From positions 1 to 64,000 of the forward strand of contig JADJPQ010000006.1 in NCBI GenBank assembly GCA_016713175.1: 64,000 bases of DNA, in the 5' to 3' direction. The DNA is from Planctomycetota bacterium. GTDB lineage: Bacteria; Planctomycetota; UBA1135; UBA2386. The notes below the pieces were generated by a model. That model did no database searches. It saw only the letters and a program-made list of their open reading frames with translations, and was not told the DNA's origin. Of this stretch, positions 16,596-25,668 are shown piece by piece. Made by a program: the position numbers and the translations under genes. How positions within the stretch are numbered: the stretch's first letter is position 1; each line of letters starts with the position of its first letter.

Positions 16596-17576
16596 TCACT
16601 TGGCCGGCAGCGCGAAGTCCTCGGTGCGCTTGCCGTCGACGGTCTCGACCTTCAGCGCCCGATCGCTCTGCTTGATCGCGACCAGCCGTTCGAACGGGTT
16701 GGCACCCTCCGGTTGCGGCGGCAACGCGTGGATCCGCCAATCCCCGGCGGGGATCCGCATCGCGAACGCGTAACGGCCGGTCTCGTCCGTCACCGCCTGG
16801 AAGACCCGCGCCTTCGCCGGGTTCTTGTCGACCCCTACCTCGATCGGCGCGTTGATCGTCACCGTCACCCCGGCCTTCGCTTCGCCACCGACCGTCACCG
16901 TGCCAGAGACCAACGTGCCCGGCTCCAGGACCAGCGTGGGCCACTCACCGTTCTTGTCGTCGGCGACCGCAGGTTCGAATTGCCCGCTGCAGTGGTCTTG
17001 GTGCGACACCACGATGCGGTACTCGCCGACCGCCAGCCGTTCCAGCTTGTAGCGACCGTCCTTGTCGGTCTTCGTCGCGGTCGTGGTGACGACCTCGGCG
17101 ATGAACTGCCCGAACAGCGCTGCCATCGGCGAATCCTCGCCGAGCGCGTTGCGTCCGCATGTGCGGACTTCGGCTCCGGCGACCGGCTTGCCCTTGGCGT
17201 CGGTGACAAGCCCTTCCCGGGTCACGCCGCGGCTCAGTTTGACGACGACTTCCGGCGGTTCACTCGCACCGACCCCGAACGGCTCCGACAGCGTCGGCGC
17301 GTGCAGATCCGCTTTCGCCAGCAACACATAGCGACCGGCGGCGACGCCAGCGATCGTGCAGAAGTCGCCCTGGAAGTCCTGCGGCGTCAGTTTGCGTTCG
17401 CGATGTTCGGGCACGACGCCGTAGCGGCCCGGCACCTCGAATGCGCGCAACAGGGTCACGGCACAATGCTGGGTCGGGCCGCCCTGCGCGTCGAGCACCC
17501 GGAGCTTGACGGTGTCCTGGGCGTGGACGCCTTGGGTTACGGCGAAGACGGCAAGGAGGAACAACGACTGGCTCAT
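16596..17576 (-). CDS. Secreted carboxypeptidase-regulatory-like (beta-sandwich) protein
   Basis: 326 residues with signal peptide (MSQSLFLLAVFAVTQGVHA, then Gln). It carries several beta-sandwich modules of the CarboxypepD_reg / Cna-B type. The recurrent core is visible as GLVTDAKGKPVAGAEVR, TKTDKDGRYKLERLAVGEYR, LVSGTVTVGGEAKAGV and VTDETGRYAFAMRIPAGDWR. Such modules bind or stiffen extracellular proteins and have no catalytic residues. The ATG at 17576 was preferred to one at 17588 because it begins the signal peptide cleanly. It lies downstream of a larger protein of the same kind (17673-19109), 96 bases apart on the same strand, and may be cotranscribed. The role is inferred as surface or matrix protein. 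Confidence 0.78.
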   Translation of the reverse strand: MSQSLFLLAVFAVTQGVHAQDTVKLRVLDAQGGPTQHCAVTLLRAFEVPGRYGVVPEHRERKLTPQDFQGDFCTIAGVAAGRYVLLAKADLHAPTLSEPFGVGASEPPEVVVKLSRGVTREGLVTDAKGKPVAGAEVRTCGRNALGEDSPMAALFGQFIAEVVTTTATKTDKDGRYKLERLAVGEYRIVVSHQDHCSGQFEPAVADDKNGEWPTLVLEPGTLVSGTVTVGGEAKAGVTVTINAPIEVGVDKNPAKARVFQAVTDETGRYAFAMRIPAGDWRIHALPPQPEGANPFERLVAIKQSDRALKVETVDGKRTEDFALPAK

Positions 17577-17672
17577 GGGTCCGGACATTGTCGAATGGTC
17601 TTGCAGGGGTACGATCCGGGAGCAAGGAATCGACGACACCCCGGGTCTGTTCTTCCCGGGAATCACGTGCCG

Positions 17673-19109
17673 TCACCGGGAAATCGTGAACGCCACCGGC
17701 GCTGGATCCACGCCGGCCCTTACTTCGATCGTCGTCGACTCCCGTTCGGTCGCGTGGCTCCACGCGATCTGGTAGGTGCCGGGCTGCACGTTGGCGAAGT
17801 GGATCCGCCCGAAGCTGTCGGTGCGCATCTCGCGCTGCGCGATGCAGTAGTCGCGGCCGCGATCGCCCTGGACCCCCTCGAGGCCGAGCAGCGTGCCGCG
17901 ATCGGGGTTGCAGCCGGCGAGGGTCACCTCGATGCCGGCGACCGGCTTGCCGTCGCCATCGGTCAGGGTGCCGCCGACGTACTGGCCGGCGCGCAACTGC
18001 ACGTCGGGCAGATTCACGTCGGCATCTGCGAGCACCGGCAGGTCCGCCAGCAACGTCGTGCCGTCCGCGGCCCGCACGAACAGCGTGTGCGCCACCCCCG
18101 GAGCCACGGTCGACAAACGATAGCGGCCCTCGCCATCGGTGATCCCCGACGACCAATCGAACGTGTTGCCCATGCCCTCGCCGGCGCCGCCGACCGCGGC
18201 GACATACACGCCGGCCGCCGCTGCGCCGCCGGCGCCGAGAATCCGACCGCTGATCGCGCGCGCCGGCGCCATCTGGAAGTCACGCTCGGCGTCCGCGGCG
18301 AGCCTCAGATCGATCATCGTCGGGCAGTAGCCCTCACGGCGGACATACATCTCCTGGTAGCCCGGCGCGCCGTAGCCGCGCATTTCGTAACGGCCATCGG
18401 CATCGGTCACCACGAACTTGTCCTGGGTCCAACCCTCGCCGACCGTGGCACCGGCGATCGGCTTGCCGGTACCGACTTCGGTCACGCGCCCGCGAACCGT
18501 CACGCCTGGCCGCAGCGTCAGCTCCATCGGCGTCGTCTCGCCGGCGACGAGGTTGATCTTCTGCCACTCGGGCCGCATCGCCAGAGCCGGCGCGATGTCG
18601 ACGGTCCACGACCCGACCGGAACCCGGTTGCTGATCCAACGACCGTGGTCGTCGATTGCCGCGTCGATCCATCGCACATGGCGATCGTTCCAGCCCTCCA
18701 GCAGGCCACCGGGAACCGCCTTGCCGTCCTCGTCGACCAGCGAGATGACCAGCGTCGGAGGGGCCACCAGCAACAGCGTCAGATCCTCGCCGCCGTAGAC
18801 CTCGCGACGGACGATCGGCGCGTGCACGCCGTCATCGAGCCGGACCTCGAACGGTTCACCGCGCGGCACCTGGGTCGCGAACGAGCCGTTCTTGCCGGTC
18901 TTCAGCGTCTGCACCTTGGTCACCTGACGCGAGAACGGCAGGTCGAGGCAGCAGAAACCCTCGGCGTGGCGACGGCATAGCTCGACGTTCGCGCCGGCCA
19001 CCGGCTTGCCGCTGGCGTCGAGGACGGTGCCGCGCAGCACCTCGGTCTGCGGGCCTTGAGCCACGGCGAGCGTAGCCATCAGCAGCAGCGGAACGACACG
19101 ACAACGCAT
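17673..19109 (-). CDS. Secreted multi-module carboxypeptidase-regulatory-like protein
   Basis: 478 residues with signal peptide (cleavage AVA/Q at 17/18). At least four beta-sandwich repeats are visible by the signature 'GxVxDxxGKPVAGAxVxL ... TDxxGRYxxxxxxPG': LRGTVLDASGKPVAGANVEL, VRGRVTEVGTGKPIAGATV, ISGRILGAGGAAAAGVYVA and GGTLTDGDGKPVAGIEVTL, each followed by a DGRY- or GRI-type strand. A divergent module with LEGWNDRHVRW lies between the first and second. No catalytic centre is seen. The next gene on the strand is a shorter relative. Two further relatives occur at 48367 and 54798. Probably a cell-surface or periplasmic structural or sensing protein. Confidence 0.8.
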   Translation of the reverse strand: MRCRVVPLLLMATLAVAQGPQTEVLRGTVLDASGKPVAGANVELCRRHAEGFCCLDLPFSRQVTKVQTLKTGKNGSFATQVPRGEPFEVRLDDGVHAPIVRREVYGGEDLTLLLVAPPTLVISLVDEDGKAVPGGLLEGWNDRHVRWIDAAIDDHGRWISNRVPVGSWTVDIAPALAMRPEWQKINLVAGETTPMELTLRPGVTVRGRVTEVGTGKPIAGATVGEGWTQDKFVVTDADGRYEMRGYGAPGYQEMYVRREGYCPTMIDLRLAADAERDFQMAPARAISGRILGAGGAAAAGVYVAAVGGAGEGMGNTFDWSSGITDGEGRYRLSTVAPGVAHTLFVRAADGTTLLADLPVLADADVNLPDVQLRAGQYVGGTLTDGDGKPVAGIEVTLAGCNPDRGTLLGLEGVQGDRGRDYCIAQREMRTDSFGRIHFANVQPGTYQIAWSHATERESTTIEVRAGVDPAPVAFTISR

Positions 19110-19312
19110 GGGACGGCTGGCGATCACGGCGGGCAGTCTAGCCGGGATCGACGACCCGCGGTGGCCAGCCACCTTTCAGCGGGCGACGAACAACCAACCG
19201 GCAGCTCGGCCGCGAGTTCGCGCCACTCCGGCTCGCCGCGGCTCGGCCAATAACGTGGCCCGGGCGGCGGTGTGAGCCGGCGAGTGGCCATCGGGAACCG
19301 TGACGGACATTG

Positions 19313-20122
19313 TCACCGCACCAGCACCAATCGCGAATAGAGCAGATGGAAGCCCTGCCGCTGCACGTTCTGCATCGACTTCGAACCGGGCTGCGTGGTC
19401 ACCACCGCGAGTCTCCCCCCATGCGCCGCCGCATCCGCGAGCCGCCAGGCCAATAGTGCGGATTGCACGCCCTGTCGCCGTGCCGCCGGCAGCGTCGCCG
19501 CGCCGCACAGCTGCGCGATGCCATCGCCAAGCCGCATCGAACCGCCGCCGAGCAACTGGCCGTCGCGGCGCGCGAGATAGCGGATGACGCCGGCGGCGCG
19601 ACCGAACTCGCGCAGGATCCGATCGACGGCCGCGCGGTCGAACGCCTCATGCGAAGCCACGCCCTGCGTGTCTGGATGGGCGAAGCCGGTCGCGACGACG
19701 TCGGCCCACATGTCGAGTTCGTGATCCGGCGAACGATCGATGCGCAGCCCGGCAGGCAGCGTCGCCGGCGCCGACGCGAGCTCACGGCCGAGCACGTTCT
19801 CGACACCGACCAGGCGATAGCCCCGTTCGGTCAACCGGCGGGCACAGTCGGGCGCGGCCAGCGTCGACACCTCGACCTGCACCGGGACCTCGCGCACCGC
19901 GTACTCGCGTTCGATCGCCGCCCACGCTGCGGCATCCGGCACGGCCTCGAAACCGACGCCGACCACCTTGTTCAACGGCGAGCCGGGCATCGCGCAGACG
20001 GCGATACCGCCACCGATCGGCAGCGCGAACGCGCCGGCCGGCGCGCCGGCCGCAAACGCTGCGGCGACCGAGTCCCGTTCGGCCCGCTCGATCCGCGCGG
20101 CGAGTTGGACGTCGCAGAACAT
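19313..20122 (-). CDS. GNAT-family N-acetyltransferase
   Basis: 269 residues, start ATG 20122. The C-terminal half is a GNAT fold: IRYLARRDGQLLGGGSMRL (strands 2-4) followed by QLCGAATLPAARRQGVQSAL, the acetyl-CoA motif A (RRQGVQ for R/Q-x-x-G-x-G/A), and then LAVVTTQPGSKSMQNVQRQGFHLLY, the beta5-alpha4 region. The N-terminal half (residues 1-140) looks like a degenerate second GNAT domain, as in other two-domain members. The acceptor is unknown. It stands alone, divergent from the DUF4410 lipoprotein with 123 bases between starts. Confidence 0.8.
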   Translation of the reverse strand: MFCDVQLAARIERAERDSVAAAFAAGAPAGAFALPIGGGIAVCAMPGSPLNKVVGVGFEAVPDAAAWAAIEREYAVREVPVQVEVSTLAAPDCARRLTERGYRLVGVENVLGRELASAPATLPAGLRIDRSPDHELDMWADVVATGFAHPDTQGVASHEAFDRAAVDRILREFGRAAGVIRYLARRDGQLLGGGSMRLGDGIAQLCGAATLPAARRQGVQSALLAWRLADAAAHGGRLAVVTTQPGSKSMQNVQRQGFHLLYSRLVLVR

Positions 20123-20245
20123 CACGCGCAGGGTAACCGCCGACCACACGCGAGACTGCGCCGGAAACCATTTCGCACTACGCTGAAGGCACCGGTGGTG
20201 ACGGCACCGCCGGTCATCCACTTCTTTTTCGTCGTGAGGATCCCC

Positions 20246-20758
20246 ATGCGCTGCCTGCCGCAAGTCGCCCTGCCACTGCTGGCCTTGCTCGTTGCCTGCC
20301 ACACGTCCGCAGACGTGATCGAGGACAACCTGATCACACCCGAGTCGATCCAGGCGGTCGCCCTCGGCACGATCCGTTTCGACTACTCGAGCTGGACCAA
20401 CCGCGACGAAAAGGACATCGCCAAGTCCAAGGAGCACGAGGCCGGCTGGTCCAAAGCCCTCGGCGATGCGTTCCTGGCGCAGATCCGGGAACGCGGGTTG
20501 GGCAGCACCGAGGTCCGGACTCCGGTCGACATCACGATCATCGACCTCGACCCGGGCAGCCAGGCGGCTCGCGCCTGGGTCGGTTTCGGCGCCGGCACCG
20601 GCAGAATCACGGCGCAGGTGGCGCCGTCGACCCACGGATCGTTCCGGATGAACGGCAAGATCACCGGGGGCTCCTGGGGCGGCCGGTTCGAAGACGTGAT
20701 GGCAACTCTGGGCGAGGCGATCGCCGACCACCTCGCCGATCGCGTGCAGAAGAAGTAG
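20246..20758 (+). CDS. DUF4410-type lipoprotein
   Basis: 170 residues. The N-terminus MRCLPQVALPLLALLVAC is a lipoprotein signal with lipobox LVAC. The mature part follows the DUF4410 layout: an early strand (VALGTIRFDYSSW), a helix of charged residues ending GDAFLAQIRERG, then an AWVGFGAGTGRITAQV block, the hallmark glycine-rich strand, and a C-terminal helix. Function is unknown. Such proteins are thought to sit on the periplasmic face of a membrane. The start follows GAGGA. It is 68 bases upstream of the sialidase-like gene on the same strand. Confidence 0.75.
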   Translation: MRCLPQVALPLLALLVACHTSADVIEDNLITPESIQAVALGTIRFDYSSWTNRDEKDIAKSKEHEAGWSKALGDAFLAQIRERGLGSTEVRTPVDITIIDLDPGSQAARAWVGFGAGTGRITAQVAPSTHGSFRMNGKITGGSWGGRFEDVMATLGEAIADHLADRVQKK

Positions 20759-20826
20759 CGGGCGCTCCGGACGCTGCCAGTCTCGACGCTCGCTATGCTG
20801 GTGTCCTCGTTTCCCGAGGACACCCC

Positions 20827-22443
20827 ATGCACCATCGCTTGCTTCCCGCTCTCGCGCTGACCGCGTTCGTCTCCGCCCAGGTCACGATCACCGCGGCCTC
20901 GCCCGGCAATCTGGTCCGCATCATGGAACCGTGGCGGCAGAGCCTGGTCGCGATGCCGGACGGCTCGCTGCTGGCGATGGTCTTCGAGAGCGATGGCACG
21001 GTCACCGGGCAAAACCTGCGGTTGTACCGTTCGTACGACTCGGGCACGTCGTGGCTTGGGATCGCCGACACGCCAACGATCGCCGACGGCCGCGGGGCGA
21101 TCGCCGCCGGAACCGATTGCCAGACGCTGCACGCGACCTGGTACGCGCTGGACACCGGTGCATTCGCCAACCTGTACCACCAGGCCTTCGACCTGGTGAC
21201 CGCGACCTGGATCGGCGCGCCGACGGTGCTGCTCGCCGGCACCAACGCCAACGACCAGTACTACGCCACCGACATCGCCATCACGTCGCGCGGCGCCATC
21301 GGCGTCGCGTTCCACACCCATCGGACACCGACGACGGCCGGATTGACGGCGTGGTCCGGCGGACTGTTGGTCAAGCGGCCGAGCGACCCGTCGTTCCAGG
21401 GGCCGTTCCGCTGGAACACCGACACCTACGGTCTCAACGCCAGCATGCATGCGATCGGCGAGACGCTGCACGCGACGTTCCGGACCAACACCGGCGGCTA
21501 TGGCATCCGCTACCGCGCGTTCGACACCACGACCCTGGCGTTCGCGACCGCGGCGGACGTGCCGGTCTACGCGCTGCAGGCGACCAACTCGAGCGTGTTG
21601 ACGGCCGATGGCGACGGCAACCTGTATGCGCTGTTCTCGCGCGGCGGCAGTGCCGCAGGCAGCGGCGAACTGCAGCTCGGCTACGCCGCGGCCGGCAACT
21701 ACGGCACCTGGACGACGCAGCTGGTCACTTCGGATCCGGACCTGCTCGGCGGCAACACCACGCACACGCACTTCGCGTTGGCGCGCGGCGAAGGCAACAC
21801 GGTGTTCGCGCTGTACAGCAAGCGCACGCTCGAACAGCACCAGAACCTGTGGCTGACGATCTTCGCCAACGGCCAACCGGTGTCGCCCGAGGTGCAGATC
21901 CTCGCCGGCGCGGGGCCCGATCAGTTCGCGACGCTGAACGGCATGCGCGACAGCCATGACCACAACGACCTGCTGGCGGTGGCCGGTGGCCTGCCGGCCA
22001 GCGCCGCCGGCGGCATCGCGGTGTTCCTGCCGGCGGCGAGCATGGCCCGTACCGTCGCGTTCGGGTCTCCATGCCAGGGCGCACTGCCGACGACGCCGTC
22101 GCTGCGATCGACCTCGTTGCCGCGCGGCGGTTCGACCTACGGCGTGCAGGCTCGCGGATTGCCGGCCGGGGCGTTCGGACTGCTGGCCGCCGGTACGAGT
22201 TGCCAGATGCCGCCGGTGCCGCTCGATGGCTTTGGTCTGACCGGCTGCCTGTTGTTGACCGACATCGCGGGCACGATCGGCTTCTTCGCCGACGCCGCGG
22301 GCGAGGCGACGTTCGCGCTGTCGCTGGCGTCCAACCCGGTCTACGCCAGCATCCCGATCCACTTCACCGCCCTCGCGCTGGCGCCCGGCGCCAACCCTGG
22401 CGGCGCGGTGATCAGCAACACGCTGATGACGTTCGTCCGCTGA
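20827..22443 (+). CDS. Secreted sialidase/BNR-like propeller protein with shared C-terminal domain
   Basis: 538 residues. Signal peptide 1-17 (VSA/Q). Residues 25-400 show recurring strand sets with Asp-box-like turns (LYRSYDSGTSWLG; GTNANDQYYATDIAIT; LTADGDGNLYALFSRGG), suggesting a six-bladed BNR/sialidase-type propeller. Catalytic sialidase residues cannot be confirmed. From about residue 415 a separate C-terminal domain begins at FGSPCQGALP and ends AVISNTLMTFVR; it recurs in three other secreted proteins of this window. A ribosome site (CGAGGACACCCC) precedes the ATG. Likely an exported polysaccharide-binding or -degrading protein. I do not assign an enzyme activity. Confidence 0.68.
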   Translation: MHHRLLPALALTAFVSAQVTITAASPGNLVRIMEPWRQSLVAMPDGSLLAMVFESDGTVTGQNLRLYRSYDSGTSWLGIADTPTIADGRGAIAAGTDCQTLHATWYALDTGAFANLYHQAFDLVTATWIGAPTVLLAGTNANDQYYATDIAITSRGAIGVAFHTHRTPTTAGLTAWSGGLLVKRPSDPSFQGPFRWNTDTYGLNASMHAIGETLHATFRTNTGGYGIRYRAFDTTTLAFATAADVPVYALQATNSSVLTADGDGNLYALFSRGGSAAGSGELQLGYAAAGNYGTWTTQLVTSDPDLLGGNTTHTHFALARGEGNTVFALYSKRTLEQHQNLWLTIFANGQPVSPEVQILAGAGPDQFATLNGMRDSHDHNDLLAVAGGLPASAAGGIAVFLPAASMARTVAFGSPCQGALPTTPSLRSTSLPRGGSTYGVQARGLPAGAFGLLAAGTSCQMPPVPLDGFGLTGCLLLTDIAGTIGFFADAAGEATFALSLASNPVYASIPIHFTALALAPGANPGGAVISNTLMTFVR

Positions 22444-22518
22444 CGCAGCGGCGCGGCACCACGCCGACACCGCCCAGAAGCCCATACCGGCGGGGCCAAG
22501 GCCGGTCCAAGCTTTTGC

Positions 22519-24018
22519 ATGGGCCCGTTGCGCGTGTGGTGTGTCTGCTGGTCGCTCGGTGCGTCGCTGCTGCTCGGTCTCCTGCACGGCTGCAGCAGCC
22601 AGGCCAGGGCCGCCCCGCCAGCAGACCGCGGCGCCAGCCTGTTCGCGCGTCACTGCGCCGGTTGCCACGGCGCGCGCGGCGCCGCCGACACCGAGATCGC
22701 CGGACTGATGACCCCGCGACCACGCGCGTTCGCCGATGGGGTGTTCAAGCTGGTCAGCACGCAGAACGGCGTACCGGCTCTCGCCGACCTCGAACGCAGC
22801 ATCCGCCGCGGCATGCCCGGCTCGGCCATGCCCGGCTACGAATGGCTCGCGGCCGAGGATCTGACTGCGGTGGCTGCGCACGTTCGCGAACTGGCGATCG
22901 CCGGCGTTGCGGCCCGCCTGCAGACCAACGCCCGGGTGTTCGGCCAGCAACTCGCCGACGCCGACGCGCGCGCCGCCGCCGAGCGCCGACTGACGCCGGG
23001 CCCCACCGTCGTCGTACCGCCGCCGGCACCCGATCGCGCCGGTCTCGGCCAGATCCTGTACCAGCAGCACTGCGCCGCCTGCCACGGTGTCGACGGTCGC
23101 GGTCGTCAGCCGACGCTCGACTGGGCTGGAGCCCACGAACTGGCCTGGGCCCGTGACTTCACCGTGGGCTTTCTGCGTGGCGAACCGAGCGCCACCGAAC
23201 TGGCGTATCGGATCCGCGCCGGCATGCCTGGCGCGCACATGCCGCCGACGCGCCTTGGCGACGAAGAACTCGCCGCACTGATCGCCTGGGTGCAGACGTT
23301 GATTCCCGACGGCGCCGATCGGCAACACCTGCAGTGGCGGCACCACCTGCAGGTGCCGCGGCTACCGACGCTGCCCGCCACACCGGCGGACTGGGAACGG
23401 CTCGAAGCGGTACGCCTGCCCATGGCGCCGCTGCGTTGGCGCGTCGATGCGGTGTTCGAGGCCGAAGTCCGTTTCGCCCACGACGGCAAGCGCCTGGCCG
23501 CGCAGATCCGCTGGTACGACGACACCCGCGACGACAAGCTCGGCAACGCCCCGCAGGGCGACGGCGTCGCGCTGCAGTTCACCACCGCCCAGGATCCGCC
23601 GCTGTTCGCCATGGGCGGCGACGACACCGTGGCGATGTGGCACTGGAAGGCGTTCCGCCGCCAGGACATGGCCGGCGTGCTCGATCTGCTGGGCAGCCAG
23701 CGCGGCCTCGACGTGCCCGAGGCGATCCCCGGCTTCAGCGGCCCATCGCGCACGGCCGAGTCGCTGCTGGTGCACGGCCCGACCGACATGGGCCAGCAGC
23801 GCGGCAGCGGCACCACCTGGCCGGTGCAACCGCAATGGCACGATCGCCACTGGACCATCGCGATGACGCGCGACCTGACCGCGCGTTCCGAACAGGATCT
23901 GTCGCTGCCGATCGGCGAACCACTGCTGGTCGCACTGGCGATCTGGAACGGCTCGATCGACGCTCATCCCGGTTCGAAGTCGGTCACCACCTGGCATCGG
24001 CTCGAGCTGCAGCGCTGA
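22519..24018 (+). CDS. Diheme cytochrome c lipoprotein fused to ethylbenzene-dehydrogenase-type haem domain
   Basis: 499 residues. A lipoprotein-like N-terminus (LLLGLLHGC, lipobox LHGC at residue 25) tethers it to a membrane. The first cytochrome c domain has CAGCH at 46-50 and a distal MPGSAMPGYEWL region for the Met ligand. The second has CAACH at 185-189 and RAGMPGAHMPP. From about residue 310 a third domain matches the EB_dh/DMSO-reductase haem b-binding family: LAAQIRWYDDTRDDK, GDGVALQFTTAQDPP, MGGDDTVAMWHWKA and a late WNGSIDAHPGSKSVTTWH. In that family Met and Lys ligate haem b. The protein could wire a periplasmic oxidoreductase to other carriers. Start ATG chosen at the signal. Confidence 0.85.
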   Translation: MGPLRVWCVCWSLGASLLLGLLHGCSSQARAAPPADRGASLFARHCAGCHGARGAADTEIAGLMTPRPRAFADGVFKLVSTQNGVPALADLERSIRRGMPGSAMPGYEWLAAEDLTAVAAHVRELAIAGVAARLQTNARVFGQQLADADARAAAERRLTPGPTVVVPPPAPDRAGLGQILYQQHCAACHGVDGRGRQPTLDWAGAHELAWARDFTVGFLRGEPSATELAYRIRAGMPGAHMPPTRLGDEELAALIAWVQTLIPDGADRQHLQWRHHLQVPRLPTLPATPADWERLEAVRLPMAPLRWRVDAVFEAEVRFAHDGKRLAAQIRWYDDTRDDKLGNAPQGDGVALQFTTAQDPPLFAMGGDDTVAMWHWKAFRRQDMAGVLDLLGSQRGLDVPEAIPGFSGPSRTAESLLVHGPTDMGQQRGSGTTWPVQPQWHDRHWTIAMTRDLTARSEQDLSLPIGEPLLVALAIWNGSIDAHPGSKSVTTWHRLELQR

Positions 24019-24021
24019 CCT

Positions 24022-25464
24022 TCAGCGGATCACCAGGGTCCCCGGCGTGCTCAGCGCCGGCATGCCGGTCAACACATCGATGCAGGCCGCTTGGAACACC
24101 AGGTTCATCGGCGCGATCGCCGGGATCGACAGCGTCAGCGAATCCGCCGGCATGAACACGGTGCCGATGAACCCGTTCAAGTAGATGTCCGGATGCGCGA
24201 CCGCCGGGGTCCAGGGCGACGGCGCGGACAGCGCCGCGGTGCCGGCCGCCGTCGGGCCCGCCGACAGGATCAGGATCCGCGGCAGGTTGCCGCCCTTGCT
24301 GCCGATCTGCACGGCCGCCGGCGCGATGACGACCGGTGTGCAGGTCTCGACGAAGAACGGATACGGGCTCGGGGTGAAGCGGATCGCCAGCGCGTTCAAG
24401 CTCGCGGTCGCGGCGCCGCCGCCGGGAGCCTGCACGCCCATCTCGAAACCGGTGGTCGGGCCGGTCAAGCAGCCGGAGCCGCGGGCGAGTTGCAGGCAGC
24501 ATGGCACAGTGCCGAACGTGAAGATCGCACCACCGCCGGCGGTGGACAGCACGCCGAGGCCGGTCAGCGTCTCGCCAGCGAACGCCAGGTGCGGGAACGT
24601 GTAGACCACGCCGCCCCAGGTCAGACTCAGCGCCGGCGGGACCGTTTCGTCGACTTCGAGCGCATCGAGATCGCCGATCGCGGTCACTGGCGCGCCGAGG
24701 TGATCGTTGACGGCGGCATGCACGACCGCGGTGTTCACCTGACCTTCGTTGAGCAGGATCATCGCCGAGTTGGCGACGACGCCGGCGACGTTGGCGCGCG
24801 CATCCCAGGTGATCGCCGTGGCCGGAATCACCGCGACCGCACCGTCGTGCAGCGTCCGCGGCAGGATCGCCGCGCCGACGCGCAGGTTGGCGATCACATC
24901 GGTGTCGAGCGACAGGAAGATGTTGCCGGCATCGTCGCTGGCGATCGCATCGACGTCGATGTCGGCCGGCGCCACGGTCAGACCGAGGGCGTCGCGCACC
25001 TGTTCGGCCCGTAGGAAGAACTCGAGTTGACCGTCGGCACCGCCGCGACGGACGATCGCGGCGACATCGCCGGGCCGCAGCCGTGGCGTTCCCGACACCG
25101 CCGTGCCGAGCGCCCGCTTGGGCGACAGGAACAGGTGCCGCATGTCAGGTGCCCCGGCACCGGCCCGCTTCATCAGCACGGCGTCGATCTCGCCGAACAA
25201 CGACGCCTGCCAGTGCAGGGCGTCGCCGTCGTCGTCACCGACCAGCGTGTTCCACGCCAGGTGCGGCGCGACCTTCATCGCGCAGTCCTGGCAGGTCGCC
25301 TTGGTGACCACCGCGACATCGCGCGGCCCGATGTCCTGCACGCAGCAGGGGCTGCCCGCGTGGCACCAGCCCTCGACCGCTGCGGTCGGCACGAACCAGA
25401 CGTGATTGCCCTGGGCAACGGCCGCAGCGGCGAACGACAGAACCATCGATGGAGCAAGGCGCAT
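24022..25464 (-). CDS. Secreted protein of unknown function with shared C-terminal domain
   Basis: 480 residues. Signal peptide 1-17 (AVA/Q). The N-terminal part has a Cys-rich stretch (WCHAGSPCCVQDIG, then TCQDCAMKVAPHLAWN) that could bind metal or form disulfides. The middle (residues 90-330) is a beta-rich region with repeats like HLFLSPKRALGT, PGDVAAIVRRG and DDAGNIFLSLDTDVIANLR. Comparable strings occur in planctomycete proteins describing values along a profile, but I cannot name a family. The C-terminal 160 residues from about FGTVPCCLQL to TPGTLVIR correspond to the domain shared with 20827, 34117 and 50461. It converges with the cytochrome gene, four bases between stops. Confidence 0.6.
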   Translation of the reverse strand: MRLAPSMVLSFAAAAVAQGNHVWFVPTAAVEGWCHAGSPCCVQDIGPRDVAVVTKATCQDCAMKVAPHLAWNTLVGDDDGDALHWQASLFGEIDAVLMKRAGAGAPDMRHLFLSPKRALGTAVSGTPRLRPGDVAAIVRRGGADGQLEFFLRAEQVRDALGLTVAPADIDVDAIASDDAGNIFLSLDTDVIANLRVGAAILPRTLHDGAVAVIPATAITWDARANVAGVVANSAMILLNEGQVNTAVVHAAVNDHLGAPVTAIGDLDALEVDETVPPALSLTWGGVVYTFPHLAFAGETLTGLGVLSTAGGGAIFTFGTVPCCLQLARGSGCLTGPTTGFEMGVQAPGGGAATASLNALAIRFTPSPYPFFVETCTPVVIAPAAVQIGSKGGNLPRILILSAGPTAAGTAALSAPSPWTPAVAHPDIYLNGFIGTVFMPADSLTLSIPAIAPMNLVFQAACIDVLTGMPALSTPGTLVIR

Positions 25465-25668
25465 GATTTCCTCCGGGCAGGGCCCGTTCAGGGGTGTTGG
25501 ATCCGCGACGGATCCACCCTGTCCAGCAGCAGCGGTCCCGGGCCGTCACAGCAGCCGCAACGAGTTTCCGGTCGCCGCTGCCGCCCCACCGCAACGCCCT
25601 GCGCACTCCGGCCGCCTTGGCCCCGGCCAGCGACGGGGCACGATTTGTGGTGTCACCTGGATCCGCCC

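Noticed and set aside
20383..23346. A minus-strand open frame of 987 codons
   Set aside because: It runs antisense through the DUF4410, sialidase-like and cytochrome genes and shows no recognisable motif.
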